A DNA stretch of 64,000 nucleotides from DATLLN01 sp963720885 (lineage in GTDB: Bacteria > Actinomycetota > Thermoleophilia > Gaiellales > JAICJC01). The stretch lies in assembly GCA_963720885.1 (NCBI GenBank), contig CAVRGW010000005.1:62001-126000 (forward strand), read 5' to 3'. The translations under genes and the position numbers were made by a program. The notes beneath the pieces are model-generated. The model was not told the origin of the DNA, did no database searches, and saw only the letters and a list, made by a program, of their open reading frames with translations. Positions 16,979 to 25,594 of the stretch are shown in pieces (the first letter of the stretch is position 1; each line of letters opens with the position of its first letter).

Positions 16979-18178
16979 CTAACCCCTCTTCAGGAACTTG
17001 CCCTTGGGCTTGCTGCTGCCATCCGCGGGCGAGCCGGATGCCGGAACCAGGACGTCGGCCACCTCGGCCAGCGCCTTCGCCACGGGGGACTTGGGAGCCG
17101 AGAGCGCGATCGGGACGCCGCGGTTGACGGCGACGGCGACCTCGCGATCCAGCGGCACCTCGAACTCAACCTTGATGTCGAGGGCTCGCTCGATCTCCTG
17201 CGGCTTCAGCCCCACCTTGGAACCGGAGCGGTTCAGCAACAGGTGCCGCCGCTCGGCCGGGTAGTGCAGCAGGTCGAGGGTCTGCATGGTCAGCTTGATG
17301 TTCTTGATCGCCGGCACGTCGAGCGACGCGACCAGCAGCAGCTGGTCAGTGCGGTCGAGCGTGGCCAGCACCGGGCCGTGGAAGAACGGCGGCGTATCGA
17401 CGACGATCACGTCGTAGCACTCCTTGGCCACCGAGAACAGGTGACCGAGGCGCTCCTCGGTGACCAGCTCCGCATCCTCCGGGCGCATCGGCGCGGGGAG
17501 GACGTGGACGCCGGACTGGTGAGCCGTGACGTAGCCGGCCAGGGCGTCGGAGTCGAGCTCGCGGCGCGCCATCACCAGGTCGTAGATCGTCTTCTCGGGC
17601 TCGATCCCCATCATGATGGCGGCGTCGCCGAACTGGAGATCGAGGTCGAGCAGCAGCGTGCGCTTGCCCTGATGACGGGCGAAGACGCATGCCAGGTTCG
17701 CCGCCAGCACGGTCTTGCCGGCGCCGCCCTTGGGGCTGAAGAGCGTGACGGTCTTGCCGTCGATGGTGCTCGCTCCCTTGGACGTGGTCGACGAGCCGCG
17801 GCCGGCCGCCAGCGAGTTCGCCTTCTTGATCGTGAAGACGATGCCGTCGGTCAGCTGCGGCAGCAGCACGACGTCGAAGATGCCGGCAGCCAGGGCCTCG
17901 GAGAGGATGGCGTTGGCGCTCGCCGACGTGACCAGGACGATCGGTGCGGCGGTGACGCCGCGGATCGCCTCGATCTCGCCCGTGGGGACGTGATCGGTGG
18001 CCGTCGTGCCGTGCAGGATCACCTGGGCCGAGGACTCGGCCAGCTTGGCACCCGCCTTGGCGGGATCGGCGGCCGTCCCCACCAGCTCGACGTCGGGGTG
18101 ATCGGCGAGGCCCTCGCGAACCTCGGCCAGCCCGTTTGCCGCGCCGGTGATGAAGACCTTGATCGGAGACGTGCTCAT
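16979..18178 (-). CDS. TadZ/CpaE-type pilus localisation ATPase
   Basis: A 399-residue protein with an N-terminal receiver-like domain (about 1-125) and a ParA/MinD-type ATPase domain. The deviant Walker A is FSPKGGAGKTVLAANLA near residue 150, followed by LLLDLDLQFGD and VIVVDTPPFF. In Tad systems this protein places the pilus machine in the cell. It ends 4 bases before tadA and begins 2 bases after cpaB, so they are one operon. The true receiver phosphorylation site seems absent, as usual for CpaE. Confidence 0.88.
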   Translation of the reverse strand: MSTSPIKVFITGAANGLAEVREGLADHPDVELVGTAADPAKAGAKLAESSAQVILHGTTATDHVPTGEIEAIRGVTAAPIVLVTSASANAILSEALAAGIFDVVLLPQLTDGIVFTIKKANSLAAGRGSSTTSKGASTIDGKTVTLFSPKGGAGKTVLAANLACVFARHQGKRTLLLDLDLQFGDAAIMMGIEPEKTIYDLVMARRELDSDALAGYVTAHQSGVHVLPAPMRPEDAELVTEERLGHLFSVAKECYDVIVVDTPPFFHGPVLATLDRTDQLLLVASLDVPAIKNIKLTMQTLDLLHYPAERRHLLLNRSGSKVGLKPQEIERALDIKVEFEVPLDREVAVAVNRGVPIALSAPKSPVAKALAEVADVLVPASGSPADGSSKPKGKFLKRG

Positions 18179-18180
18179 GA

Positions 18181-18957
18181 TCAGTTACCCACCTTGATCG
18201 CCTGGGCGATCTGCTTGCTGGTCAGGCCGTCGAAGATCACGCTGGAGACGGTGGCCAGGGTGGTCGGGCCCTCCTGGGCACCCTTGCCCGGGCGCAGGGC
18301 GAACCACAGCTCGCCGCCGTGCAGGGTGAAGGTGATCTTGGGAACGACGGTGTCGGGCACCTTCAGCGTGACGTGGTTCTGGTTGCCCTGGGCACCCAGG
18401 CCGCCCTTGGAGGCCTCGGTGTCCGGCGCCTTGATGACCTCGACGTCACGCACGATGATGCGGGACACGTCGAAGTCGGAGCCGCCGTTGGTCGGGTGCA
18501 CGGTGTACGTGCCGATCAGGTCGACGTGGTCGCCGGCCTCAAGCGTGCCGAGCATGACCGGGTCGTCGTCCAGCGGGATCTCGATCGCGCGGTAGTTGCC
18601 CGAGATCTGCGGGCCGACGCCAGTCTCGTTGGACGCCTTGAACATCGCGCCGGTGATCTGCTGGCCGGCGAAGATCGGCTGCGCCGCGACCCAGGTCGCG
18701 TCGATCTGCGACGGGTCGGTCGTGGCGTTCGCGATCTGGTCGCGTGTCACCACGTCCTCAAGCTTCAGCTGCCCGCTCGAGATCGCATCCTGCGCGGGGG
18801 TGCCGGCAGCGATGTCTGTCGTGGCGACCAGGACCTTCACGGTGTCCTGGGAATTGTTGGCCTGTTTCTGGACGTTTCCGGTGTAAACAATCACCAGAAG
18901 CGCCGCGACCGCCGCCAGTACAAGCGCGATCACGATGTTGCGGACGTTATACGTCAT
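18181..18957 (-). CDS. cpaB: CpaB/RcpC-type pilus assembly protein (SAF domain)
   Basis: A 258-residue protein with one N-terminal membrane helix (IVIALVLAAVAALLVIVYTG) and a SAF domain beginning at VKVLVATTDIAAGTPAQDAI. The C-terminal half matches RcpC/CpaB, with GDHVDLIGTY and VPDTVVPKITFTLHGGELWF. Known relatives act in the cell envelope at or near the pilus exit channel. ATG start; the first gene of the tight cpaB-tadZ-tadA-tadB-tadC block. Confidence 0.88.
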   Translation of the reverse strand: MTYNVRNIVIALVLAAVAALLVIVYTGNVQKQANNSQDTVKVLVATTDIAAGTPAQDAISSGQLKLEDVVTRDQIANATTDPSQIDATWVAAQPIFAGQQITGAMFKASNETGVGPQISGNYRAIEIPLDDDPVMLGTLEAGDHVDLIGTYTVHPTNGGSDFDVSRIIVRDVEVIKAPDTEASKGGLGAQGNQNHVTLKVPDTVVPKITFTLHGGELWFALRPGKGAQEGPTTLATVSSVIFDGLTSKQIAQAIKVGN

Positions 18958-19036
18958 GCGGCTGCCTCACTTGGGACGTCGGAAATTCAGCTTGGGGTCT
19001 ATCGGCAGGGGGTTCTGCGACCTTGAGACTTCGGGC

Positions 19037-19064
19037 GGTGTCCGGCGAGGGGACGCCGGACACC
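19037..19064. terminator. Perfect 11-bp hairpin between tadE and cpaB
   Basis: GGTGTCCGGCG and CGCCGGACACC enclose a 6-base loop. It lies in the 179-base gap after tadE and before cpaB on the minus strand. There is no U tract. It may limit transcription from the pilin genes into the assembly genes. Confidence 0.5.
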
Positions 19065-19136
19065 GATCGAAGAGAATGAAGAACGGGGACTGAAGACGAG
19101 CGCTGTGCTCGGGATCCAGCAGCACGTTGGTTGGTG

Positions 19137-19538
19137 CTACTCGATCCTCATCGTGGTGGAGGATGTGAGGTTCCCGCTTCCAACCACCCGGCCAATGATG
19201 TTGATCTTGTACGGGTACTTGACGGTCACCGTCACATCGGTTCCCGCCTGCCAGTTGTTGGCGGGAGTGACCGTGATCTGCGAAGTGGTGAGGTGCAGAT
19301 CAGGGGCCACGGCTTGCGCAGCGGCGATGGCGGCCGAAGTTGCGGCGCCGCCGCCGAGCGAACGGCTGACCGCGGCCTTGCGAGCACCTTCGCGCGCTGC
19401 CGAGGTCACCTGAATGTAATCGTTGAAGGCGATGCCGAACTGGAAGATGCCCCAAAGCACCATCAGCAGCACGGGCAGGATCACGGCGAACTCGACGAGC
19501 GCCTGGCCCTTCTCCTTCTGTTCGCGACGTTTGATCAC
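19137..19538 (-). CDS. tadE: TadE-like minor pilin
   Basis: A 133-residue pseudopilin. The N-terminus has the TadE pattern EKGQALVEFAVILPVLLMVL, where a prepilin peptidase is expected to cut after the glycine, followed by one membrane helix. The remainder is a small beta-rich domain. It lies between flp and cpaB on the same strand. A prepilin peptidase gene is not seen in this window, so it must lie elsewhere. Confidence 0.88.
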   Translation of the reverse strand: MIKRREQKEKGQALVEFAVILPVLLMVLWGIFQFGIAFNDYIQVTSAAREGARKAAVSRSLGGGAATSAAIAAAQAVAPDLHLTTSQITVTPANNWQAGTDVTVTVKYPYKINIIGRVVGSGNLTSSTTMRIE

Positions 19539-19600
19539 GTGGCCTCGTTGTGTTTCTTCGAGAAAGACAAATGGAAGTACGAAACGAACTTGGTACAGGT

Positions 19601-19642
19601 AGAGGGCGGATCCTCACTCGTGAAGGATCGGATCCGCCCTCT
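19601..19642. terminator. Perfect 13-bp hairpin between flp and tadE
   Basis: AGAGGGCGGATCC pairs with GGATCCGCCCTCT around a 16-base loop, 16 bases after the flp stop. No U tract follows. Its position suggests partial termination or 3' end protection, so that flp mRNA is more abundant than the assembly genes. Confidence 0.6.
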
Positions 19643-19658
19643 GGAAACTCAGAACGAA

Positions 19659-19829
19659 CTACATCGCGCTCGTGACGCTCGCAAGAACATCCGAGATGGT
19701 GCCGGAAAGGAGAGTCAGCGCGCCGACCACGGCGACGGTGATGACGCCGAGGACGACGGCGTACTCGGCCATCGTCTGGCCGTCCTCGTCCGTGAGCTCA
19801 CCAAACAGGCGATTCAGGTACTCGATCAA
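19659..19829 (-). CDS. flp: Flp/Fap type pilin
   Basis: Major pilin subunit of the Tad pilus, 56 residues. The sequence DGQTMAEYAVVLGVITVAVV has the Flp processing site: a glycine followed by glutamate at +5 and tyrosine at +6, then the hydrophobic segment. The start is TTG at 19829, preceded at 9 bases by GGAGG; no ATG or GTG is available in frame. It heads the minus-strand Tad locus. The short product and TTG start make it easy to miss. Confidence 0.92.
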   Translation of the reverse strand: MIEYLNRLFGELTDEDGQTMAEYAVVLGVITVAVVGALTLLSGTISDVLASVTSAM

Positions 19830-20054
19830 GGGGATTCACCTCCTCTCGAATGTTGCTCGGGCTTCTCTGAGGCGAGTAGCTCGTGAAACCTGCATCGGCC
19901 AAGCGGCCGAATCCTTGAGATTCCGGGGGCGATTTCCCCCGTGCTGGGGACTCGCATAGCCCTCGCAACTGATGATGAAACTGTTAAGGGCACCGTGCCA
20001 TCACCCTTCCGGGTGACTTCGACCGCCCCCTCCGGGGTGGTATCGTCCGCCGCC

Positions 20055-20924
20055 ATGGCGACGATCATCGACGGCACCGCGATCTCCGCGCAGGTGCGGG
20101 AACGGGTGGCTTCCGGGGCGGCGGAGTTCATCGCGGGCACCGGTCACGTGCCCGGCCTGGTCACCGTCCTGGTGGGGGAGGATCCGGCCTCGCAGGTGTA
20201 CGTCCGGAGCAAGGGCGAGCGATGCCGCGAGGTGGGAATGGAGTCGTTCCACGAGTCGCTGCCGGCGACCGCCAGCCAGGCCGAGGTGCTGGACGCCGTC
20301 GACCGCTGGAACGCCGACGACCGGGTGGACGGCATCCTGGTGCAGGCGCCGCTGCCCGAGGGCCTCGACTTCAAGCAGGTGCTCGACCGGATCGATCCGG
20401 GGAAGGACGTCGACGGCTTCCACCCGCTCAACGTCGGCCGGCTGGTGGCGAACCAGCCCGCGCTGCGTCCGTGTACCCCGAGCGGCGTGATGGAGCTGCT
20501 GGCCGCCTACGACATCCCCGTCACCGGAGCCAACGCGGTCGTCGTTGGCCGCTCGGACATCGTCGGCAAGCCCGTCGCGCTGCTGTTGCTCCACCAGAGC
20601 GCCACCGTGACGATCGCCCATTCGCGCACCCGCGACCTGCCCGCGGTCTGCCGCGGGGCCGACATCCTCGTGGCGGCGGTCGGCCGGGCGCGCATGATCA
20701 CGGGCGACATGGTCAAACCCGGCGCGACGGTGATCGACGTCGGCATCAACCGCACGGACGACGGGATCGTCGGTGACGTGGACTTCGCCTCGGTCTCCGA
20801 GGTCGCGGGCGCGATCACGCCGGTGCCCAAGGGTGTCGGGCCGATGACCATCGCCATGCTGCTCCAGAACACGCTCGACGCGGCGCGGGCGCGGCACGCC
20901 GGGCGCACCGCCGCCGTCGTCTAG
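20055..20924 (+). CDS. folD: Bifunctional methylenetetrahydrofolate dehydrogenase/cyclohydrolase
   Basis: FolD converts 5,10-methylene-THF to 10-formyl-THF in one-carbon metabolism. The 289-residue protein has the catalytic YVRSKGERCREVGM (Tyr and Lys), the PLPEGLDFKQVLDRIDPGKDVDGFHPLN signature region in part, and the NADP loop VVGRSDIVGKPVA. ATG 20055 lacks a ribosome binding site; TATCGT lies 8 bases upstream. It is transcribed away from flp. Confidence 0.95.
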   Translation: MATIIDGTAISAQVRERVASGAAEFIAGTGHVPGLVTVLVGEDPASQVYVRSKGERCREVGMESFHESLPATASQAEVLDAVDRWNADDRVDGILVQAPLPEGLDFKQVLDRIDPGKDVDGFHPLNVGRLVANQPALRPCTPSGVMELLAAYDIPVTGANAVVVGRSDIVGKPVALLLLHQSATVTIAHSRTRDLPAVCRGADILVAAVGRARMITGDMVKPGATVIDVGINRTDDGIVGDVDFASVSEVAGAITPVPKGVGPMTIAMLLQNTLDAARARHAGRTAAVV

Positions 20925-20941
20925 CCGCCGAACGGAGACCG

Positions 20942-20970
20942 TTGCAGCGCCGACGGCCGTCCTCTATGGT
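20942..20970 (+). promoter_or_regulatory. Promoter of the cold shock gene
   Basis: TTGCAG and TATGGT are separated by 17 bases. This would give a 5' leader of about 50 bases before the csp start, with AGGAGGGA at 21012-21019 as ribosome binding site. Confidence 0.55.
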
Positions 20971-21026
20971 TGCGCGGTCGTCAGGGCCGGCAGGCCCCGC
21001 AGATCGTGTTCAGGAGGGACAACCCG

Positions 21027-21227
21027 TTGGCAGTAGGCACCGTGAAATGGTTCAACAACGAGAAGGGCTACGGCTTCATCGCCCAGGAAGCCGGTGAGGA
21101 CGTCTTCGTCCACTACAGCCAGATCGAGTCGGACGGCTATCGCAGCCTGACCGAGGGTCAGCGGGTCGAGTTCGAAGTCACGCAGGGCAACAAGGGGCTG
21201 TCCGCGACCGGCGTCCGCGTCGTCTGA
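21027..21227 (+). CDS. Cold shock protein (CspA family)
   Basis: A 66-residue single cold shock domain that binds single-stranded RNA/DNA. RNP1 is KGYGFIAQ and RNP2 is DVFVHYS, both complete. The start is TTG at 21027 after a strong AGGAGGGA; the product MAVGTVKWFNNEKGYGFI matches the family from its first residue. An ATG further upstream would add 19 residues with no homology. It is a single gene with its own promoter and a hairpin after it. Confidence 0.94.
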   Translation: MAVGTVKWFNNEKGYGFIAQEAGEDVFVHYSQIESDGYRSLTEGQRVEFEVTQGNKGLSATGVRVV

Positions 21228-21247
21228 CGCCCGGTTTGGCCGTGGCG

Positions 21248-21276
21248 GCCGGCCGGAGCCGCAGGTTCCGGCCGGC
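21248..21276 (+). terminator. Hairpin after csp
   Basis: GCCGGCCGGA and TCCGGCCGGC form a perfect 10-bp stem 20 bases after the csp stop. No U tract. It separates csp from gatC. Confidence 0.5.
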
Positions 21277-21299
21277 GGGCCGCGGTATCGTTCGACCCC

Positions 21300-21596
21300 A
21301 TGGCGATCAGCGACGAGGACGTCCTGCACGTTGCCCGGCTCGCCCGGCTGACGCTGTCCGACGACGAGGTCACGCGGACGGCGGAGCAGCTGTCGGCGAT
21401 CCTCGGCCACGTCGACGCGCTCCGTGAGCTCGACCTCACCGGCGTGCCGCCGACGGCCCATGCGCTGCAGATGGAGAACGTGACGCGTCCCGACGAGCCG
21501 CGGCCGTCCTGGCCGCGTGACGAGGTGCTGGCGGACGCGCCCGCCGTGCAGGACGGGATGTTCCGGGTGCCGCCGACGGGTGGGGCGCAGGAATGA
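21300..21596 (+). CDS. gatC: Asp-tRNA(Asn)/Glu-tRNA(Gln) amidotransferase subunit C
   Basis: Small subunit (98 residues) that stabilises GatA-GatB. The family pattern is seen in HVARLARLTLSDDEV and ENVTRPDEPRPS, with a C-terminal NAPxVxxGxFxVP-type tail (DAPAVQDGMFRVPP). TATCGT lies 8 bases before the ATG and there is no Shine-Dalgarno, so the operon mRNA is probably leaderless. Its stop overlaps the gatA ATG. Confidence 0.93.
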   Translation: MAISDEDVLHVARLARLTLSDDEVTRTAEQLSAILGHVDALRELDLTGVPPTAHALQMENVTRPDEPRPSWPRDEVLADAPAVQDGMFRVPPTGGAQE

Positions 21597-23047
21597 TCGA
21601 CACGCTCGGCCTGACCGCCGAGCGCTGCGTCGAGCTGCTCGACGCGCGCGAGGTCTCGTGCCGTGAGCTGACCGAGGCCTACCTCGACCGGATCGAGCGG
21701 CTGGACGGCGGCGTGCACGCGTTCCTCCGCGTCCGCTCCGCGGAGGCGCTGGCCGAGGCCGACCGGCTGGACGCCGAGGGCCGCACCGGGCTGCAGGGTG
21801 TGCCGATCGCGCTCAAGGACATCCTCTGCACACGCGGCGAGGAGACCACCGCGGGCTCGCGGATCCTGCAGGGACACCGCCCGCTGTACGACGCCGGCTG
21901 CGTCACCCGTGCGAAGGCGGCGGGGCTGGTGCCGATCGGCAAGACCAACATGGACGAGTTCGCGATGGGCTCGTCGACGGAGCATTCCGCCTTCGGCGTG
22001 ACCCACAACCCGTGGGATCCCTCGCGCGTTCCCGGCGGCTCGAGCGGCGGATCGGCGGCGGCCGTCGCCGCGGGGTTTGCCCCGCTCTCGCTGGGCACGG
22101 ACACCGGCGGGTCGATCCGCCAGCCGGCGGCCCTGTGCGGCATCGTCGGGCTGAAGCCGACGTATGGGGCGGTGTCGCGGCACGGGCTGATCGCGTTCGG
22201 GTCGTCGCTCGACCAGGTTGGGCCGTTCGCGCTCACCGTGCGAGACGCGGCGTTGGCGTACCAGGCAATCGCCGGTCACGACCCGTGCGACTCGACGTCG
22301 GTGCCGCTGCCCCAGCCGGTGCGGATCCCGGATGGCGAGCGCCTCGAGGGCGTTCGCATCGGCGTGCCGTACCACCTGCTGGAGCAGGGCATCGAGCCGG
22401 GCGTGCGTGCATCGTTCGACGCGGCGCTCGAGCACGCGGCGTCGCTGGGAGCCGAGATCCTGCCCGTCGAGCTGCCGCACGCGCGGTTCGGGCTGCCCGC
22501 GTACTACCTGATCGCGCCCGCCGAGGCGTCGGCCAACCTGGCCCGCTTCGACGGCGTCCGCTACGGCCTGCGGCTCGAGGAGCCGGGCGACACGATCGTC
22601 GAGACGTACGGGCGGACGCGGGCCGAGGGCTTCGGCGCCGAGGTCAAGCGGAGGATCATGCTCGGCACCTACGCCCTGTCGTCGGGGTACTACGACGCCT
22701 ACTACGGCACGGCGCTGCGCACCCGGACGCTGATCCGGCGGGACTTCGACGAGGCGTTCGACAAGGTCGACCTGATCTCGACGCCGACCTCGCCCACGGT
22801 CGCGTTCCCGATCGGCGACCGGCTGGACGACCCGTGGGCGATGTACGCCTGTGACGTGCTGACGGTGCCGCTCAATCTCAGCGGGCTGCCGGGGATCTCG
22901 ATCCCCAGCGGGCTGTCGGAGGGGCTGCCGGTGGGCCTCCAGCTGATGGGCCCGGCGTTCGCCGAAAACCGGCTGTTCGAGGCCGGGCACGCGCTGGAGC
23001 GGGCGATCGCGTTCGAGCCTGTGCCGCCGGAGCTGGTGGCGCAATGA
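21593..23047 (+). CDS. gatA: Amidotransferase subunit A (amidase)
   Basis: Amidase subunit (484 residues) that frees ammonia from glutamine for transamidation of misacylated Glu-tRNA(Gln) or Asp-tRNA(Asn). The Ser-cisSer-Lys triad is seen: lysine in PIALKDILC near 74, serine in PGGSSGGSAAAVAAG near 149, nucleophile serine in LGTDTGGSIRQPAALCG near 173. ATGA overlaps at both ends couple it to gatC and gatB. Confidence 0.96.
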   Translation: MIDTLGLTAERCVELLDAREVSCRELTEAYLDRIERLDGGVHAFLRVRSAEALAEADRLDAEGRTGLQGVPIALKDILCTRGEETTAGSRILQGHRPLYDAGCVTRAKAAGLVPIGKTNMDEFAMGSSTEHSAFGVTHNPWDPSRVPGGSSGGSAAAVAAGFAPLSLGTDTGGSIRQPAALCGIVGLKPTYGAVSRHGLIAFGSSLDQVGPFALTVRDAALAYQAIAGHDPCDSTSVPLPQPVRIPDGERLEGVRIGVPYHLLEQGIEPGVRASFDAALEHAASLGAEILPVELPHARFGLPAYYLIAPAEASANLARFDGVRYGLRLEEPGDTIVETYGRTRAEGFGAEVKRRIMLGTYALSSGYYDAYYGTALRTRTLIRRDFDEAFDKVDLISTPTSPTVAFPIGDRLDDPWAMYACDVLTVPLNLSGLPGISIPSGLSEGLPVGLQLMGPAFAENRLFEAGHALERAIAFEPVPPELVAQ

Positions 23048-24462
23048 GCGCGTGGGAGCCCGTCATCGGCCTCGAGATCCACGTCCAGCTGGACACGCGG
23101 ACGAAGATGTTCTGCGCGTGCGAGAACCGGTTCGGCGCCGAGCCGAACACGCTCACCTGCCCGCTCTGCCTCGGCCACCCGGGCGTGCTGCCGGTGATCA
23201 ACGAGGCGGCGGTCGACAAGGCCCTGGCGATCGGGTTGGCCCTGAGCTGCGAGATCCCCGAGCGGTCGCGGTTCCACCGCAAGAACTACTTCTATCCGGA
23301 CAGCCCCAAGGCGTATCAGATCAGCCAGTACGACGAGCCGATCTGCGGACCGGGGCACCTCGACGTCGAGGGCGGCCGGGTCGGCATCGTTCGCGCCCAC
23401 CTCGAGGAGGACGCGGCGAAGCTGGTGCACGCCGGCGGCGCGGCCGGGCGGATCGCGGACGCCGAAGTCTCGCTGGTGGACTTCAACCGCTGCGGCACGC
23501 CGCTGGTCGAGATCGTCACCGAGCCCGACCTGCGTTCGCCGGAGCAGGCCGTCGCGTTCCTCGCGCTGCTGCGCAACACACTGCGCACGATCGGCGTGTC
23601 CGACTGCGACATGGAGAAGGGCTCGATGCGCTGCGATGCCAACGTCTCGGTGCGCCCGGCCGGGTCGACCGAGCTGGGGACGAAGACCGAGCTCAAGAAC
23701 ATGAACTCGTTCAAGTTCCTGGCCGAGGGCATGGCGGCCGAGATCGAGCGGCAGAAGCAGCTGCTGGACGGCGGCGGGACGGTGGAGCAGGAGACGCTGC
23801 ACTACGACCCGTCGGCCAAGGCGCTGCGCTCGCTGCGGTCGAAGGAGGAGGCGCACGACTACCGCTACTTCCCGGAGCCCGACCTCGAGCCGCTGGCGCC
23901 CAGCCCCGAGCTGATCGAGCGCGTCCGCGGCCGCCTGCCCGAGCTGCCCGCCGCACGGATCGCCCGGTTCGAATCGGAGCTCGGGCTGACGCCGCAGTAC
24001 GCGCATGACCTGAACGCCGAGGCGCGGATCGCCGACTACTTCGAGCAGGTCGCGACCGAGTCCGGCGACGCCAAGACGGCCGCCGACTGGGTGCTCAACC
24101 AGCCCACGCTGCTGGACAGCGGCGTCGCCCCGGCAGGCACCGCGGCGGTCATCCGGCTGGTCGCCGACGGCACGATCACCAACACGATCGCGCGCCAGCA
24201 GCTGCTGCCGCTGCTGGAGGCCGACCCGAGCGCCGATCCGAAGGCGCTCGTGGAACGCGAGGGCCTGGCCTCGATCGGCGACAGCGACGAGCTGGAGGCG
24301 ATGGTGGACGAGGTGATCGCCGCCAACCCGGCGTTCGTCGAGCAGTTCAAGGGCGGCAAGGACGGCGTGGTCAACGCGCTGGTCGGCCAGGTCATGAAGC
24401 GCACGCAGGGCCGCGCCGACGCCCGCCAGGTGCAGCAGCTCTTCCGCTCGAAGCTCTCGTAG
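23044..24462 (+). CDS. gatB: Amidotransferase subunit B
   Basis: GatB (472 residues) binds the misacylated tRNA and phosphorylates its side chain before amidation. The start PVIGLEIHVQLDTRTKMFC and the segment NRCGTPLVEIVTEPDLRS are family hallmarks, and the C-terminal YqeY-like tail domain ends in GQVMKRTQGRADARQVQQL. The complete GatCAB set implies that the organism makes Gln-tRNA and/or Asn-tRNA indirectly. Confidence 0.96.
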   Translation: MSAWEPVIGLEIHVQLDTRTKMFCACENRFGAEPNTLTCPLCLGHPGVLPVINEAAVDKALAIGLALSCEIPERSRFHRKNYFYPDSPKAYQISQYDEPICGPGHLDVEGGRVGIVRAHLEEDAAKLVHAGGAAGRIADAEVSLVDFNRCGTPLVEIVTEPDLRSPEQAVAFLALLRNTLRTIGVSDCDMEKGSMRCDANVSVRPAGSTELGTKTELKNMNSFKFLAEGMAAEIERQKQLLDGGGTVEQETLHYDPSAKALRSLRSKEEAHDYRYFPEPDLEPLAPSPELIERVRGRLPELPAARIARFESELGLTPQYAHDLNAEARIADYFEQVATESGDAKTAADWVLNQPTLLDSGVAPAGTAAVIRLVADGTITNTIARQQLLPLLEADPSADPKALVEREGLASIGDSDELEAMVDEVIAANPAFVEQFKGGKDGVVNALVGQVMKRTQGRADARQVQQLFRSKLS

Positions 24463-24472
24463 CGCCCGGGTC

Positions 24473-24483
24473 GGGTCAGACCC
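24473..24483. repeat. Bare GGGTCAGACCC core
   Basis: An 11-base palindrome just after gatB, identical to the core of the REP-like elements at 10.1-10.3 kb and 57.8 kb but without their arms. It could be chance or a decayed copy. Confidence 0.4.
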
Positions 24484-24522
24484 ACTGAAGCCTCGGCGGC
24501 CGGATGCCGATGAGGAGTCCGC

Positions 24523-25548
24523 ATGCGTGCGCTGCTGGCCCCGATCCTGCGGTTCCTCGACTCCGTCGAGGAGCGCTTCGACGCGTCCGAGACCGCCCGG
24601 TCGGAGAGCGCCCGGCGCTTCCGCCGCGTTGTCGGCATGGGCGTGATGCTCGCCGCCGTGCTGGTCGGCGCGTGGCGCGCGATCGGCAGCGGCGCCGTCA
24701 GCCCGTTCGTCGTGCTGATGCTGTTCATCGGATTCGCGATCTACCAGAACCAGGTCGGCCGGTTCCTGCGGGACTGGTCGCCGGTGGCGCTGATGTTCCT
24801 GATCTACGGGATCGCGCTGGAGCTGGTCGAGGTCGTCGGTATGCCCATCTGGTACTCGCCGCAGGCCGATGCCGACCGTGTGATCGGACTGGGCAACGTG
24901 CCGTCCGTCGCGCTGCAGGGGTGGCTGGACGCCAGCCACAACCAGCCGTTGGCGGTGCTGTCCGCGCTGGCCTACATGTCGCACTTCTTCGTGCCCGTGA
25001 TGTTCGGTTTCTACGTATGGTACTGGCGCCGCGGGGTCGGCTTCAACGCGCTGATGTGGACCTACATCACGGTCAGCTTCATGGCCGCGGTGGTCTACGT
25101 CCTGCTGCCCGCCGCCCCGCCGTGGATGGCCGCCGATCAGGGCTCGATCCCGCCGGTGGTCGACGTGATCAAGGACGGCCTGCAGATCATCGGCTTCGAC
25201 ACGCTGGCGCGGCTCAAGGGCGACACCAGCGCGCTGTACCTGACGGCGGCCGCGTTCCCCTCGATCCACGCCGCGTTCCCCACGATCGGCGTGCTGGTCG
25301 CCCGGCGCTACCGGATGCCTCGCTGGGTGCAGACCGGGCTGATCGCGCATCTCTGCGTGATCTGGTTCACCATCGTCTACACCGGCGAGCACTACGTGAT
25401 CGACATCGTCGGCGGCGTGGTGTTCGCGCTGATCGCGTGGTGGATCGTGCAGACCGTGAGCGCCAGAATCGTCGCTCCGGCCGCGCCGGTCGAGGTTCCC
25501 GCCGGCATCGTCCCGGCGCCCGCCGGCGAAGCCCGGCAGGCCGCCTGA
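24523..25548 (+). CDS. PAP2-superfamily membrane protein (inositol phosphoryl transferase-like)
   Basis: A 341-residue membrane protein with about seven helices. The PAP2 phosphatase/transferase motifs are present as FPSIHAAFPT (catalytic SxH) and YTGEHYVIDIVGG (second histidine and aspartate). PWMA in the preceding loop and the length resemble the Aur1/Ipt1-type PAP2 branch that transfers phosphoinositol or similar head groups. ATG 24523 has GAGGAG upstream. Substrate unknown. Confidence 0.82.
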   Translation: MRALLAPILRFLDSVEERFDASETARSESARRFRRVVGMGVMLAAVLVGAWRAIGSGAVSPFVVLMLFIGFAIYQNQVGRFLRDWSPVALMFLIYGIALELVEVVGMPIWYSPQADADRVIGLGNVPSVALQGWLDASHNQPLAVLSALAYMSHFFVPVMFGFYVWYWRRGVGFNALMWTYITVSFMAAVVYVLLPAAPPWMAADQGSIPPVVDVIKDGLQIIGFDTLARLKGDTSALYLTAAAFPSIHAAFPTIGVLVARRYRMPRWVQTGLIAHLCVIWFTIVYTGEHYVIDIVGGVVFALIAWWIVQTVSARIVAPAAPVEVPAGIVPAPAGEARQAA

Positions 25549-25594
25549 GGGGCAACCCACCATCGTCCTCCGGGGGCGTGGTTACACTGACGGC

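Noticed and set aside
18958..19136. Missing tad gene between tadE and cpaB
   Set aside because: No frame with a membrane helix or start signal; the gap holds only a hairpin.
22702..25563. 953-codon open frame opposite gatA, gatB and the PAP2 gene
   Set aside because: His/Arg/Asp/Gln-rich composition typical of antisense shadow; the three plus-strand genes are fully supported.
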